Assembly (NCBI RefSeq): GCF_003576645.1
Contig: NC_044923.1
Coordinates: 12,179,212 to 12,243,211 of the forward strand
Direction: 5' to 3'
DNA: 64,000 bases
From: Ipomoea triloba
Lineage: Eukaryota; Streptophyta; Magnoliopsida; Solanales; Convolvulaceae
Both the position numbers and the translations under genes were made by a program. Positions 10,880 through 20,026 of this stretch are shown piece after piece (the stretch's first letter is position 1; the number at the start of each line of letters is the position of its first letter). The notes under the pieces were generated by a model. It saw only the letters and a list, made by a program, of their open reading frames with translations, made no database searches and was not told the DNA's origin.

Positions 10880-11600
10880 TTGAGTAACAAAAAAAAAAAG
10901 AGTAAAGATTATTAAATTATATACCAATACCGGCATGTGTTGTAGAAGGCCCAACTTGAGCGTCTATATGTGGTTGGTTAATTGCAACATTTTCTAAAAA
11001 AATTGAAGACACCCATAATACAAACCATCAGTCAAGCAACCAACTTTTTAAAAACTATGAAATACAATTTCTAATAATCTATTATATTTTGATAAGTTTT
11101 TTTAAAAAATACATACCATTAGTCAAGACACTATTTGGAGTACGGAGACTTGGTTGGAGTACACGTCCTACTCTTTGATGAGTGTGACTACCAGTAAGGG
11201 ATTCCATTGTTAAATCTGTAGCCATAAGCTCCGAACAGTTAAAATAAGAAGTTTACTAACTATTAACAACATATTTATTAGTTTCTGCCAAGATTTCTCA
11301 TTAATAATTTAATGAAACAATTCTAACAAATACACTTTGTAACTTTAATTAAAAATCATATAAAAGACAAAGATTTCATTTACTATACCTGTAGCCTGGT
11401 TTGCTGGCGGGGTGCTCGAAATTGCAGATAAGGGTGTGCGATTACTCACGTTACGAACACTAACTTCTTTTGAACATACTAATAAGACATTACATAAGTG
11501 TTATTCGAATTACAATGTAATAGTACAGTAAAAAGAAAATGAAGTGAGTACTAACCATTAGTTAATACGCTCAAAGGCGTAGATAAGGATGCTTGAAAAA
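10880..11600 (-). pseudogene. Further 5' RepHel exons (duplicate set and repeat-rich exon)
   Basis: Minus-strand pieces with GT/AG-like borders upstream of the split unit: 11225-11117 (copy of the first exon), 10991-10921 (copy of the second), a piece near 11455-11390 encoding SNRTPLSAISSTPPANQAT, and 11600-11551 encoding FQASLSTPLSVLTNG. The phrase TPxSVLTNG recurs in the first exon of both units (RTPNSVLTNG), so this Pro/Ser/Thr-rich N-terminus looks built by exon repetition. Which ATG is used cannot be told from sequence alone. Confidence 0.5.
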
Positions 11601-11630
11601 CTCCACAGAAAGGTCTAGGAGTCTTATAAG

Positions 11631-11904
11631 ATGATAACTGGCTTTGTTGTGGTGGATTGCTATTCTCATGACATGATAACTGGCTTTGTTGTGGTGGATT
11701 GCTATTCTCATGACCCAACGAATTTTCATTTTCTATAAACTTGCTATTCTCATGACCCAACGAATTTTCATTTTCTATAAACACAAAAAAGAAAAGAATC
11801 AACGAATTTTCATTTTCTATAAACACAAAAAAGAAAAGAATAATGTATTTCCATAATGATTTAAACACAAAAAAGAAAAGAATAATGTATTTCCATAATG
11901 ATTT
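11631..11904. repeat. Chain of four 42-bp tandem duplications
   Basis: Four different 42-bp stretches are each present twice in a row: starts 11631/11673, 11701/11743, 11759/11801 and 11821/11863. All have a period of exactly 42 although their sequences differ. The minus-strand frame across them stays open because 42 is 14 codons. See findings: likely an assembly artefact. Confidence 0.9.
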
Positions 11905-14318
11905 AATACATGTTTTTTATGATTTAACAAATATAAAAACAGAAAATTTTTTTATTAATGTTAGAGAGTACTAATAACCTTAAATTTAAAATGTTATTAT
12001 AAGGCCACAAAGTATCTATATATCTATATATATAATAATAATCTATATTTCGGAGATTTTGGGATGTAATCCGGCGCAGTTGGTTGCAGAGCTATGCTAG
12101 AGGATACATTTCGGAGATTTTGGGTATGTTTTTGTTCTTTAAAATGTTTACCTGCTAATTTTAAGATTATAGTACCGATTACTCCATTTCATTTACGAAT
12201 TCTGTTCGTTGGTATAAATTCTTACAATATCCTAGTTGTATTAGTAATCTTAACCTTAGATTTGTCCAAATGTTCAGCAATCCCAAATACCTTAGTAGTA
12301 AAGTCCACAATAGGACTTCAGTTTAGTACCTTTAGGGTTTATTTGGGATTGCATAGTGATGAAATCCTAAAATTGAAATGGTTATAGTCGATCTGTGAAT
12401 TTCTAAACTGCAAGAACAGTCCTAAATTGCCAAAAATGCAATTTAGTTAGGTCCTTGGGAATAATTTTGCTAATCTAAAGTTGTGTAAGTTAATGTGTAT
12501 GTATTCTTTTTTTTTGTAAAATTTGATTTTCTACTATTGTTAACAGTGGATTATAAAGATCTATAGACGTGATATAGTGCTGGTTCATCAAAATGAATCC
12601 GAAAAAAGATAAGTTATTGTTTGCTAGGTTCTAAAAATTCTACATCCTACACTGCTATCTTGCGTTATATACTTGCTATACTAATTTGTGCTACTCTGTA
12701 CAGATATTCCAGGTTTTTAGAGTATAGAGAAGTTACACCAAATTGCAGATAAGCTGCAATACAGGTCTTGTACAGATGCAGTTTTGGTTCATGTAATGAG
12801 TACGAAAAAAGATAAGTGTTTTTTTCCTAGTTTTGCATACTTTTCACCAGCATAGTATTTTTTTTGGTACTAATTACTAAGCCTTTTTACAGATATTAAA
12901 GATTGCTAGAGTACAAAAGAATATGCAGCAAAGATAAGATACCAAACTTTATTCCTAAGCTCTAGCACATAGATGTAATCAGATGTAATAGTTGAGAAGT
13001 ACAAACTTAGTAAATTGAAACTGAATATACATACCTTTGTTGTCTGCTTCTTGCTTGCATTTAGTTTCTATGACTGTAGATTTTGTCAACCTCTTCATTC
13101 CTTAATTGTGTTTGTTTAGAGAGTATGTTGTAATGTGATTGTGATTGTAACTTACATTGAGGCATTTATAAAGTGAAATGAAGCTGGGCATCCATTGATC
13201 ATGTAACCATTAAATGATATTGTCATGGGAAGGCCAATAGTTGAAATCATTATGAATAAATATTTGTATGCTTATTTCAAAAAAAAAAATATATATATAT
13301 ATATATATTTGTATGCTATTTAATGTCAGATTTCTTAATAATTGGGACAGTTGTGTGTGCTGCTTTGCAGAACACTTAAAAGTTTTTAATAATCAATCAT
13401 GCTTTCATAAAATAGAATTAAAATATCATCAGATCATATTTCAATGCTACATTGCTGTTTTCAAAGATACTATAGCTTATCTTACCTTCCCAAATTTAAT
13501 ACTCTAGTCATGTTTGAATAAATTTTTTTAAATTCATTGTTTTAAGTTCATTAGAATAATAAATAAATTTTGATTAAGCTATAGTTCCACATTTGTACAG
13601 GCCCAAAAAAATGGAAATTGAGAAGAAGAAGACATAGATGTAAGAGCAGACAGACATTGATGTGAAGGACTTAAGGTGACTTTCTTGGTTTTTTAATTCT
13701 TAATATACATAGTGGAATGTGTACATGTGTTTATCTGCTTGTTGTAACTTTTTATTTAGTGGGTGTATTATATATAGAGTACTTAGTTGTGTAATTGGCC
13801 TTACTAAATATTAAAGAAAAAGAATGGTCTTTTTTATAAAAACCGTATATCATTCTAATAAGTAAGTACAATTTTGCTTATTTAAAAGGATCTTAGATGT
13901 AAAAAAACAAAAAAAAAAAAAAGAAATTTAAAAAGTATCTAAAATGGCACTAAAATGGCCTTTCTAAATAGAGTATAGAAATTGGTTAACTATATCTAAA
14001 ACTGCATTTTGTTGCTTTGTCTTCTTTTCACTTGGTGGTTCACAGTACATACTTGCTTAATGTTTCGAACTGCTTTGTCTTGTATTTCTTGCTGCCATAT
14101 TCGTAGTTGTAGGTGCTTTTAAACTGCAAAACTTAGACCTGCAAAACTTTACAAACAGCAATAACAAAATAGGAGAAGGGTAACTTAATAATAAAGTAGT
14201 TCTAAGATAAAAAAAAAACAGATATAAAAAGTTACAACCCAATCGAATGTCTGGAAATGTCATCACACAACACATTTAGAACCAATGTCTACAATCACAA
14301 GTTACAACCCCTCCACAT
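11905..14318. other. AT-rich Helitron interior without a recognisable gene
   Basis: I see no coding signature on either strand. It holds poly-T/A tracts, a short TA run near 13290-13309, and the phrase TTTCGGAGATTTTGGG twice (12049 and 12109). By position it is the spacer between the RPA and RepHel genes, or introns and leader of RepHel. Confidence 0.5.
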
Positions 14319-17300
14319 TCAGAGCTCAGTTTTCTCTGAGTTTTGGTCAAATCCTAATTCACTATCCTTTTCCAGCTTGATAATGGCAGTGTGTGTCTTC
14401 TTCTTTGGACACTGGGTGGATGAAAACTCATCCAAAAGCCTTCTTTTAACTGCTTCACTATCATTGCCACCACCTTTAGTCATTTGAGTTAATGCATTTG
14501 GCAGAGGACTTTCAGCCTCTTCATCTGAAAAAAAGCCCTAACACATAATAAATAGCAAGAGTTAGACGACCTTGAAATTTGTAAAAAATGTTAACTTTGT
14601 GAACTCAAAATTTGAAAAAGTAATTACGGCATCAGAATCTAAGTCATCATCCAATAGCTCAACAGAATTAGTTGCCTTCTGCTTAGTAACCTTCACCAGC
14701 CCAGGACAATACTGGTTCAAAACCGCACTGTCATCTTTGATTTGCATGACTGGAAAAGCAAGGTTTCGTTTCTCTAATCGATCCCTCTCAACATTAATCT
14801 TGAATAGCATTCCTCTACCAACCAATGATACAATTTCTTTAGGAATTTTGGTTGGAACCTGCATTTTAAGCCAAAGTTACTCTGTAATTTTCCTATTTTC
14901 AATACGACCAGCTTGTGGTAGAGATTAGAAAGGAAGTAATAAAATGCTTACCTTTGGCTACATAGCCTTAAGCTCTTCAGCTGTGATGCCCCCCAATAGC
15001 TCAAGTGCCTCGCGATCCCAAAGTAAGAATGGTGCACTACCTTTGGCATCATACACTCTAATTTTTATCTTATATCTTAACTTAGGTTTATCGCAATGAG
15101 TTCCACACTTACCACAGACATACATCCCACCCTTTAGATCAACCTTTTTATTACACCTAGTTCCTATGCAAGAAAGATAATACCAGTCAATCAAATTACA
15201 ATCTAGCTCCAGAATAATACATGGCACCCAATATTCCCAGTCTGCAAATGAATGCAATCATTGTGTTAAAAAAGTTTTTAATGAAACTTTAAAATAATAT
15301 ACCAATAGAGACTCTAAAGAAATGTACCTCACTCCTTTCATAGAGTTCAGAAATGGTACTTAAAACCATATTAGAGCTGCTTTGATCACCCAAAGTGTAA
15401 GTTGAAAAACTAAGGCTGGAATTTGATGTGATGCTCTTCAAAGGAGTTGGTTGATTACATAGTCTAATAAAAAGCATGTTGACAATTATAAAAAGAAACA
15501 CGTACTGCAAATTTTATAGACAGGAAAGCATTACAGTTGTATAAAAAAGTGTAACTATTAAGATAGAAAATTACCTGTCTCTGAAATCAGTAAACTCATC
15601 ACAGTCATGGTTAAACAACAGTTGGGTTGCATCATAGGAGCTACAAATTTTGACTTCTCCACCTGCATTTTAACGAAGTTTATATTTTCAGGTACTCCAT
15701 GTAACAGAAAAATCAAATGGCTCACAGAAAAGGTAATTCAATCTACTTACTATTTTCTGGCACTTTAACCCTACACATTTGAATAAGTACAATGACTGGT
15801 TCTTTTAAGTCTGATTGGCAAAAGGTATGACCTTTTCCACATGCTGATCCCATACTGTACATTTCAGTTGAATGCCCCTGATAATGCAAGTGGGATAAGT
15901 TGAGTTGAGTGTAGAAGGTATAGTAAATGCTATATTTGTAACTGTAGACTTACTTTAAATCCTCGATTACAAAATCGATCAGTTTAGAAGGCCTCCCATT
16001 GATAAGCTTATCCAATGGTGAGAAGATTTGCACCACACGACCAATGACATCTGCCATTAAACAAAGTATAGTCAATAAGATATATGATTAGAGAGTAATC
16101 TGACTATTTAAGTAGAAAAAAATAGCAAAACAGTATAACATACCAATCAAAACCTTTGGATCAATTCCTTTTAGACTCTTGATTGAGTCAAAAGTCTGCA
16201 AACGAAACATTTTTCTAGGAAAATCTACACCATTGTATTCTTTGACCAGGGTTTTATGATAGTACTGCAACATGAACGCACTACTACAGGTCCTATAGGT
16301 ATAGCAGTGTTGCAAAAATCGCGCCTAGGTGCTAGGCGGCGCCCGGCCGCGTCGAGGAAGGCCGAAATCGGCCTCCTCCGCGGCCGGGCGCCTAGCCGGC
16401 CGACTAGGCGGCGCCTAGGCCGCCTAGCCCGCCTGGGCCGCCTAGGCCGCCGGCCGACTAGGCGGGGCCTATGCCGCCTAGCCCGCCTGGCCGGGCGCCT
16501 GGGCCGCCTAGGCCGGCCGGCCGGCTGGTTTTTTTTTTTTTTTTTTTAAATTAAAAAAAAAATTATAAATATGAAACATTTAAACTATTAATGTTATAAT
16601 GTATTAACTAATACTCTAATAGTCTAATAATAAGTAATAACTTAATAAAATAATACGTAATAATTAAATTAAACTAATAAATAATGAACTAATAATTAAT
16701 AAATAAAAACTAATAAGTAATAACTTAATAAGTATTAAATATTTAACTATTAAAGTGTAAAGGCTTACAATATTAAACACTTTACAATTATTAAATCTTA
16801 AAATATTTTTAAAATTTTTTTTTTAAAAATTTAAAAAAAAAAAAAAAAAAACCTAGGCGGCCTAGGCGCTAGGCGCCTAGCGATTTTTGCAACCTTGAGG
16901 TATAGATAGGACTGATTACCAGGAAATTTTTGATGCAATAGACATGTCCTTCTATGAATGAGTTAGTAACAGAAACATTGTTCCCTGGAATATTCAGATG
17001 CACATAGGAACCCTATAACAGCAAAAAAATTGTATTTACAGTCAGAAGAACTTACTGTTAGTGAAGGAAGTTTAAGAAAAACTAATATTGTTACCTCTTC
17101 ATCATGGAATACACATTCCCTCGATCTGACTTTGTCACTGTATTTGCTTTGTACAATATCGTAGGTACGTATCAGGCGCAATCTCATGGCAGCAGTAGTC
17201 TTCCTATCATCAATATCACACGCAAGGATGTACATTGGAGCCATATCTTCTCGTGACAAAGTTTTTCTCTCAGAAATCACAGTGTTTATTTTATGTATTC

Positions 17301-17443
17301 GAATGGTTCCATTGATTGTAGTCCTAGAAAATGTATATATACTTGTACCCAGGTCCATGAACCGGTATTATTTCTCCGTCGATAGATGCGAAAAGGTATT
17401 GTGAATCGAGGAGTCCAGCCGCATTCGAAATGCCAAACGACAT
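14319..17443 (-). pseudogene. RPA1-like (DUF223/OB-fold) gene of the Helitron, split by a MITE
   Basis: It encodes a protein like the large subunit of replication protein A, which binds single-stranded DNA; plant Helitrons carry such genes. Probable exons (minus): a first exon ending at 17095 (RLIRTYDIVQSKYSDKVRSR then ECVFHDEE), 17012-16144 (interrupted by the MITE), 16050-15954 (DVIGRVVQIFSPLDKL), 15877-15751, from 15662 on, then about 15257-14958 and 14864-14600, with a last exon ending at the TGA 14319-14321. The C-terminal OB domain has the zinc motif CIGTRCNKK...VCGKCGTHC and KIRVYDAKGSAPFLLWDREA. The tail is basic (KRRLL, KKK). The start could be ATG 17443 or 17358; the first requires an unlikely 25-bp intron, so 17358 is preferred. 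Apart from the MITE it looks intact. Confidence 0.8.
16305..16897. mobile_element. hAT-type MITE with CCTAGG-rich arm, TSD AGGTATAG
   Basis: 593 bp, with terminal inverted repeats CAGTGTTGCAAAAATCG at the left and CAAGGTTGCAAAAATCG (reverse complement of the right end). Perfect 8-bp target duplications AGGTATAG lie at 16297-16304 and 16898-16905, as made by hAT transposases. The left 210 bases are extremely GC-rich and consist of imperfect 9-10-base CCTAGGC/CGCCTAGCC units; the rest is AT-rich and ends in mirror-like CCTAGGCGGCCTAGGCG. It encodes no protein. It sits in an RPA exon; removing it joins the codons for ISPIYT and YRTCSSAF in frame. Confidence 0.9.
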
Positions 17444-17589
17444 TGTAAATAATTATTGCAAAACCAATTAACCGGCCGTAATTAATTGCCCTAATCTAAA
17501 CGACACAGTTTGTAATCCAAAGTAGTGAAACGACATCGTTTTCACTGGGCGGGAAAACGAAATGTTTTTTATTTTCCAGAAACGTGTGG

Positions 17590-17613
17590 CTTTTATATAT
17601 ATATAGATATAGA
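17590..17613 (-). other. Helitron 5' terminus
   Basis: The minus strand starts TCTATATCTATATATATATA after an A at 17614, the A^T insertion context of Helitrons. The same kind of start with TTCCCGCC downstream occurs at 55299 and 57534 on the plus strand. Confidence 0.6.
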
Positions 17614-18021
17614 TTGTACATTTTAATATATTTTCATTTTTAATTTTTTTTAAAATTCATAATAACAATTTTTCCTTGTAAAAGACTAGTTTTTTATATT
17701 ATAATAGATAGAGCAAAAGGGTAAATAAACTGGAGAAGCACATATTGCTTGCATTTGTCGTAAACAATTAAGATCACAATTAAAGAAATCCTCGCCGGAA
17801 AATGACTTCCCAACTGGCAGCCAATAACCCATCCACCAAAACCAGAAAGGGAATCAAATATAAGCTTCAACAATAAAAATAAAATAAACTAAACAATCAA
17901 CATTACGTGTCGGGAAGAATGTAACCTGCCAACGATTAATAACATTTTTCGGGTTCTAAATAAGGAATTTTATAAAAAAAGAAAAGCAGATTTTTTATTT
18001 TAATTTTAATTTTTATTATGT
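17614..18021. other. 3' flank of the 18-kb gene
   Basis: AT-rich host DNA between the Helitron end and the stop codon of the gene at 18022; probably 3' UTR and spacer. I see nothing else in it. Confidence 0.4.
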
Positions 18022-18702
18022 TTACAGATTCGGACTCCAAAGGCTCCATAAACGGGAATTGAACACCCCTAAAACGTCCGGCAGCACCTTTCTGGCGAAG
18101 CCCTTGTGGTTATTCGCCGCCGCTACGCGACCCGCCGACGGCGTCGTTTCGCGCAACGGCGCAGCTGCAACATCATCGTCCTCACAATATTTCCCAGGTT
18201 CCGGGGCGGGTGGCTCCATGTTTTCTAGCGGGGACGATTGAATTTCAGGCAATGGGCGGGTAAAGCTGCTTTCTTCAACCATAGGCGTCTCCGGCGTAGG
18301 GCTCTCAATCCCGCGGCGGCCCATTTTCTCTTTCTTCCTGTGTTTGCTGCTGCTGTTCTTCTTGGGGTGCTCGCCGCTGTTCAAATGCTCCTCGAAGGCT
18401 TCAATGGCTTGATGAATGAGCTCGCGGTTGGGGGAGGAGTCCCAGCGGAACCAGAAGCTGGTGTAGCAGTCGAAGCAGTCGCAGTGGAAGAGAGGGGGCT
18501 TGTGAGAAACTTGCCTTTTGGTCTTCTCTTGGGTGGCTTTCATGGACCTTGTTATCATGTAAGCCAAGACTTCGCGGTCCTCCAGAGAGAGGACACAGGT
18601 GAGAGTGAGAATAGCAGCCGGTAAGAGCTTGAGAACGGAGAGAGCTTCATCAGAGGATGAAGATGAAGAGGGGGAGGGGTGAACTTTACCTTTGTTTCTC
18701 AT
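18022..18702 (-). CDS. Conserved plant protein of unknown function (226 aa)
   Basis: An intronless frame starts at ATG 18702 (MRNKGKVHPSPSSSSSSDEA). Residues about 20-60 (ALSVLKLLPAAILTLTCVLS, LEDREVLAYMITRSMK) and about 70-110 (HCDCFDCYTSFWFRWDSSPN, RELIHQAIEAFEEHL) are conserved blocks I recognise from a plant-only family of uncharacterised proteins of about 200 residues. The cysteine/tryptophan cluster CDCFDCYTSFWFRW is its most distinctive mark. The middle is basic (KHRKKEKMGRR), the next part Pro/Glu-rich and likely disordered, and the end (VLPDVLGVFNSRLWSLWSPN) is again conserved. No signal peptide; the hydrophobic stretch is short. The gene appears intact; the Helitron landed about 400 bases beyond its stop codon. 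No function can be given. Confidence 0.8.
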   Translation of the reverse strand: MRNKGKVHPSPSSSSSSDEALSVLKLLPAAILTLTCVLSLEDREVLAYMITRSMKATQEKTKRQVSHKPPLFHCDCFDCYTSFWFRWDSSPNRELIHQAIEAFEEHLNSGEHPKKNSSSKHRKKEKMGRRGIESPTPETPMVEESSFTRPLPEIQSSPLENMEPPAPEPGKYCEDDDVAAAPLRETTPSAGRVAAANNHKGFARKVLPDVLGVFNSRLWSLWSPNL

Positions 18703-19345
18703 TGCTTTTTTAGGGTTGGGGATTTTGAAATGAGCGGTGACTAATTTTATCTAGTGCTCAGAGTTTTGGGGCCAGAGAAAGGAAAGAGAGAGAGGAAAGG
18801 GTAGGGTTTGATTTTCTTGATAGCCACGGCAGGCAGGGTGGCTGCGAGGTTCAATTTGGACCAGTGCCCGCTTTCACGCGACCTGTTGGGTGAGTGTTCA
18901 CACCTAAGCTAAATATTCTGTTAAATGTTACAGTAAATTTTGTTTAGTAAGCACAAAGAATTAACAGTTGCCTCCACTGAGTTTCGAGACACCGGGTGCC
19001 ACTAAACTACAAGCTCATTGATTTTTTTTTGTTTTTAAATAAACAACCTTTCTGTTTCAAAAAAAAAAAAAAAAAAAAAAACCTTTCATTACTTGTTTGG
19101 AAATTCCGAAAATAAAATTTATAATGTTTATGTAAAGAGTGAAAGATCTATATACCTATAAAGGCAACCGATTATTAGCCAATGAGATTGCTCCGTTTTT
19201 TCGCCCACTTAAAACGGTGATGTTTCACTTTTTTTTTTTTTAAAAAAAAAAAAAACATTTTTAATCATGTCTTGCATTTCAAATTTGTTCATTTCCTGCC
19301 TGTTTATTTGCAAAATCGAAATGCATCTTTGAAGAGTCCAATTAG
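18703..19345. other. 5' flank of the 18-kb gene
   Basis: Holds CT/GA-rich leader-like sequence next to the start codon (minus strand, 18780-18830), an A25 run near 19059 and a T/A hairpin (T12 followed by A13) near 19211-19256. No gene. Confidence 0.4.
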
Positions 19346-19857
19346 CAGTTGTTATACGGTTGACCATTGTGGACCATGGTCACAAAATGCAGTCGTTTCA
19401 TTAAGGAAAAGAAACGGCTACGGCGGAGCTCCGTAAAGGATACTACAGTTCATCTCAAAAGATACTGTCTCACATTTGTTTTTATATAATCAAATAAAAC
19501 TGTAGTTATATCGAAATGTAACTGTACTTGTGTTGAAAGGAAACTGTAGTGTATTATAAAAGAAACTGTAGTTGTGTTGAAAGAAAACTGAATAACAGTT
19601 TCATATATTTGAGTGTATAATGTCGAATGAAACTGCAGTTATATCAAAAATGAACAGCAATTGTGTTAAAAAGTAATTGTAGTTGTGTTGAAAAGTAACT
19701 ACAGTTGTGTTGAAAAATAATTGTAGTGTATATAAACTGAAAGTTAACGGCGCGGAATGGAGGCCGTTTCAGCCGTCTGTTTTCATTAATCAAAACGACG
19801 TCGTTTTGATGCATGGTCCACAATCCATTGTGGACCGCGATCCACAGTAAATTTTGC
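19346..19857. mobile_element. MULE-type MITE with 10-bp direct repeats GTCCAATTAG
   Basis: Direct repeats GTCCAATTAG at 19336-19345 and 19858-19867 flank a 512-bp stretch. Its ends hold opposing copies of GTGGACCATGGTC-like sequence (left TTGTGGACCATGGTC, right GCATGGTCCACAATCC). The inside is a run of variant units of about 20-25 bases around CTGTAGTTGTGTTGAAA. A 9-11-bp duplication is typical of Mutator-like transposition. It shares the GTGGACCATGGTC end with the element at 38632. Confidence 0.65.
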
Positions 19858-20026
19858 GTCCAATTAGGGGATTGGCCTATTGTAGAGTTGGTATGGAATT
19901 GGGCTTAGGTGGTGTGATTTTTCTTATGAAAGGATATGGGCCTACAGTTCATTGTACTTCTTTGGTATTATTTTATTGTTTTTTTCTATTTTTTAATGTC
20001 TACCACAATCAATGGTAGACTTTTAC

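Larger units (their letters stand above)
5791..11364 (-). repeat. Tandem duplication of about 0.55 kb in RepHel 5' exons
   Basis: Unit A is 5791-6221 continued at 10707-10832 (split by the Ale insertion); unit B is 10833 to about 11364. Both hold the same two small exons: MATDLTMESLTGSHTHQRVG (ATG at 6184 and 11225) and the exon encoding NVAINQPHIDAQVGPSTTHA. The units differ by few bases. The result is a second set of 5' exons upstream of the first. Confidence 0.85.
2938..17613 (-). mobile_element. Large RPA-encoding Helitron, interrupted by four insertions
   Basis: A RepHel-type gene (2938 to about 11600) and an RPA1-like gene (14319-17443) lie on the same strand, the set of genes known from plant Helitrons. 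The proposed 5' end is at 17613, where the minus strand reads A then TCTATATCTATATATATA, followed by AAAAGCCACACG and later TTCCCGCC; plant Helitrons start with TC after a host A. The 3' hairpin end and the helicase domain are beyond the left copia insertion and outside the window. Taking away the four inserted elements (3550-4880, 6222-10701, 16305-16897 and 1-2937) leaves about 8.3 kb of Helitron in view. The link between the two genes rests on strand and spacing and is inferred. Confidence 0.7.

Noticed and set aside
12094..12387. 97-codon plus-strand frame in the Helitron spacer
   Set aside because: Biased hydrophobic composition from AT-rich DNA; no conserved motif.
16256..16549. Arg/Leu-rich frame with RRLGRLARL repeats
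   Set aside because: Translation of the CCTAGG array of the MITE; not a protein gene.
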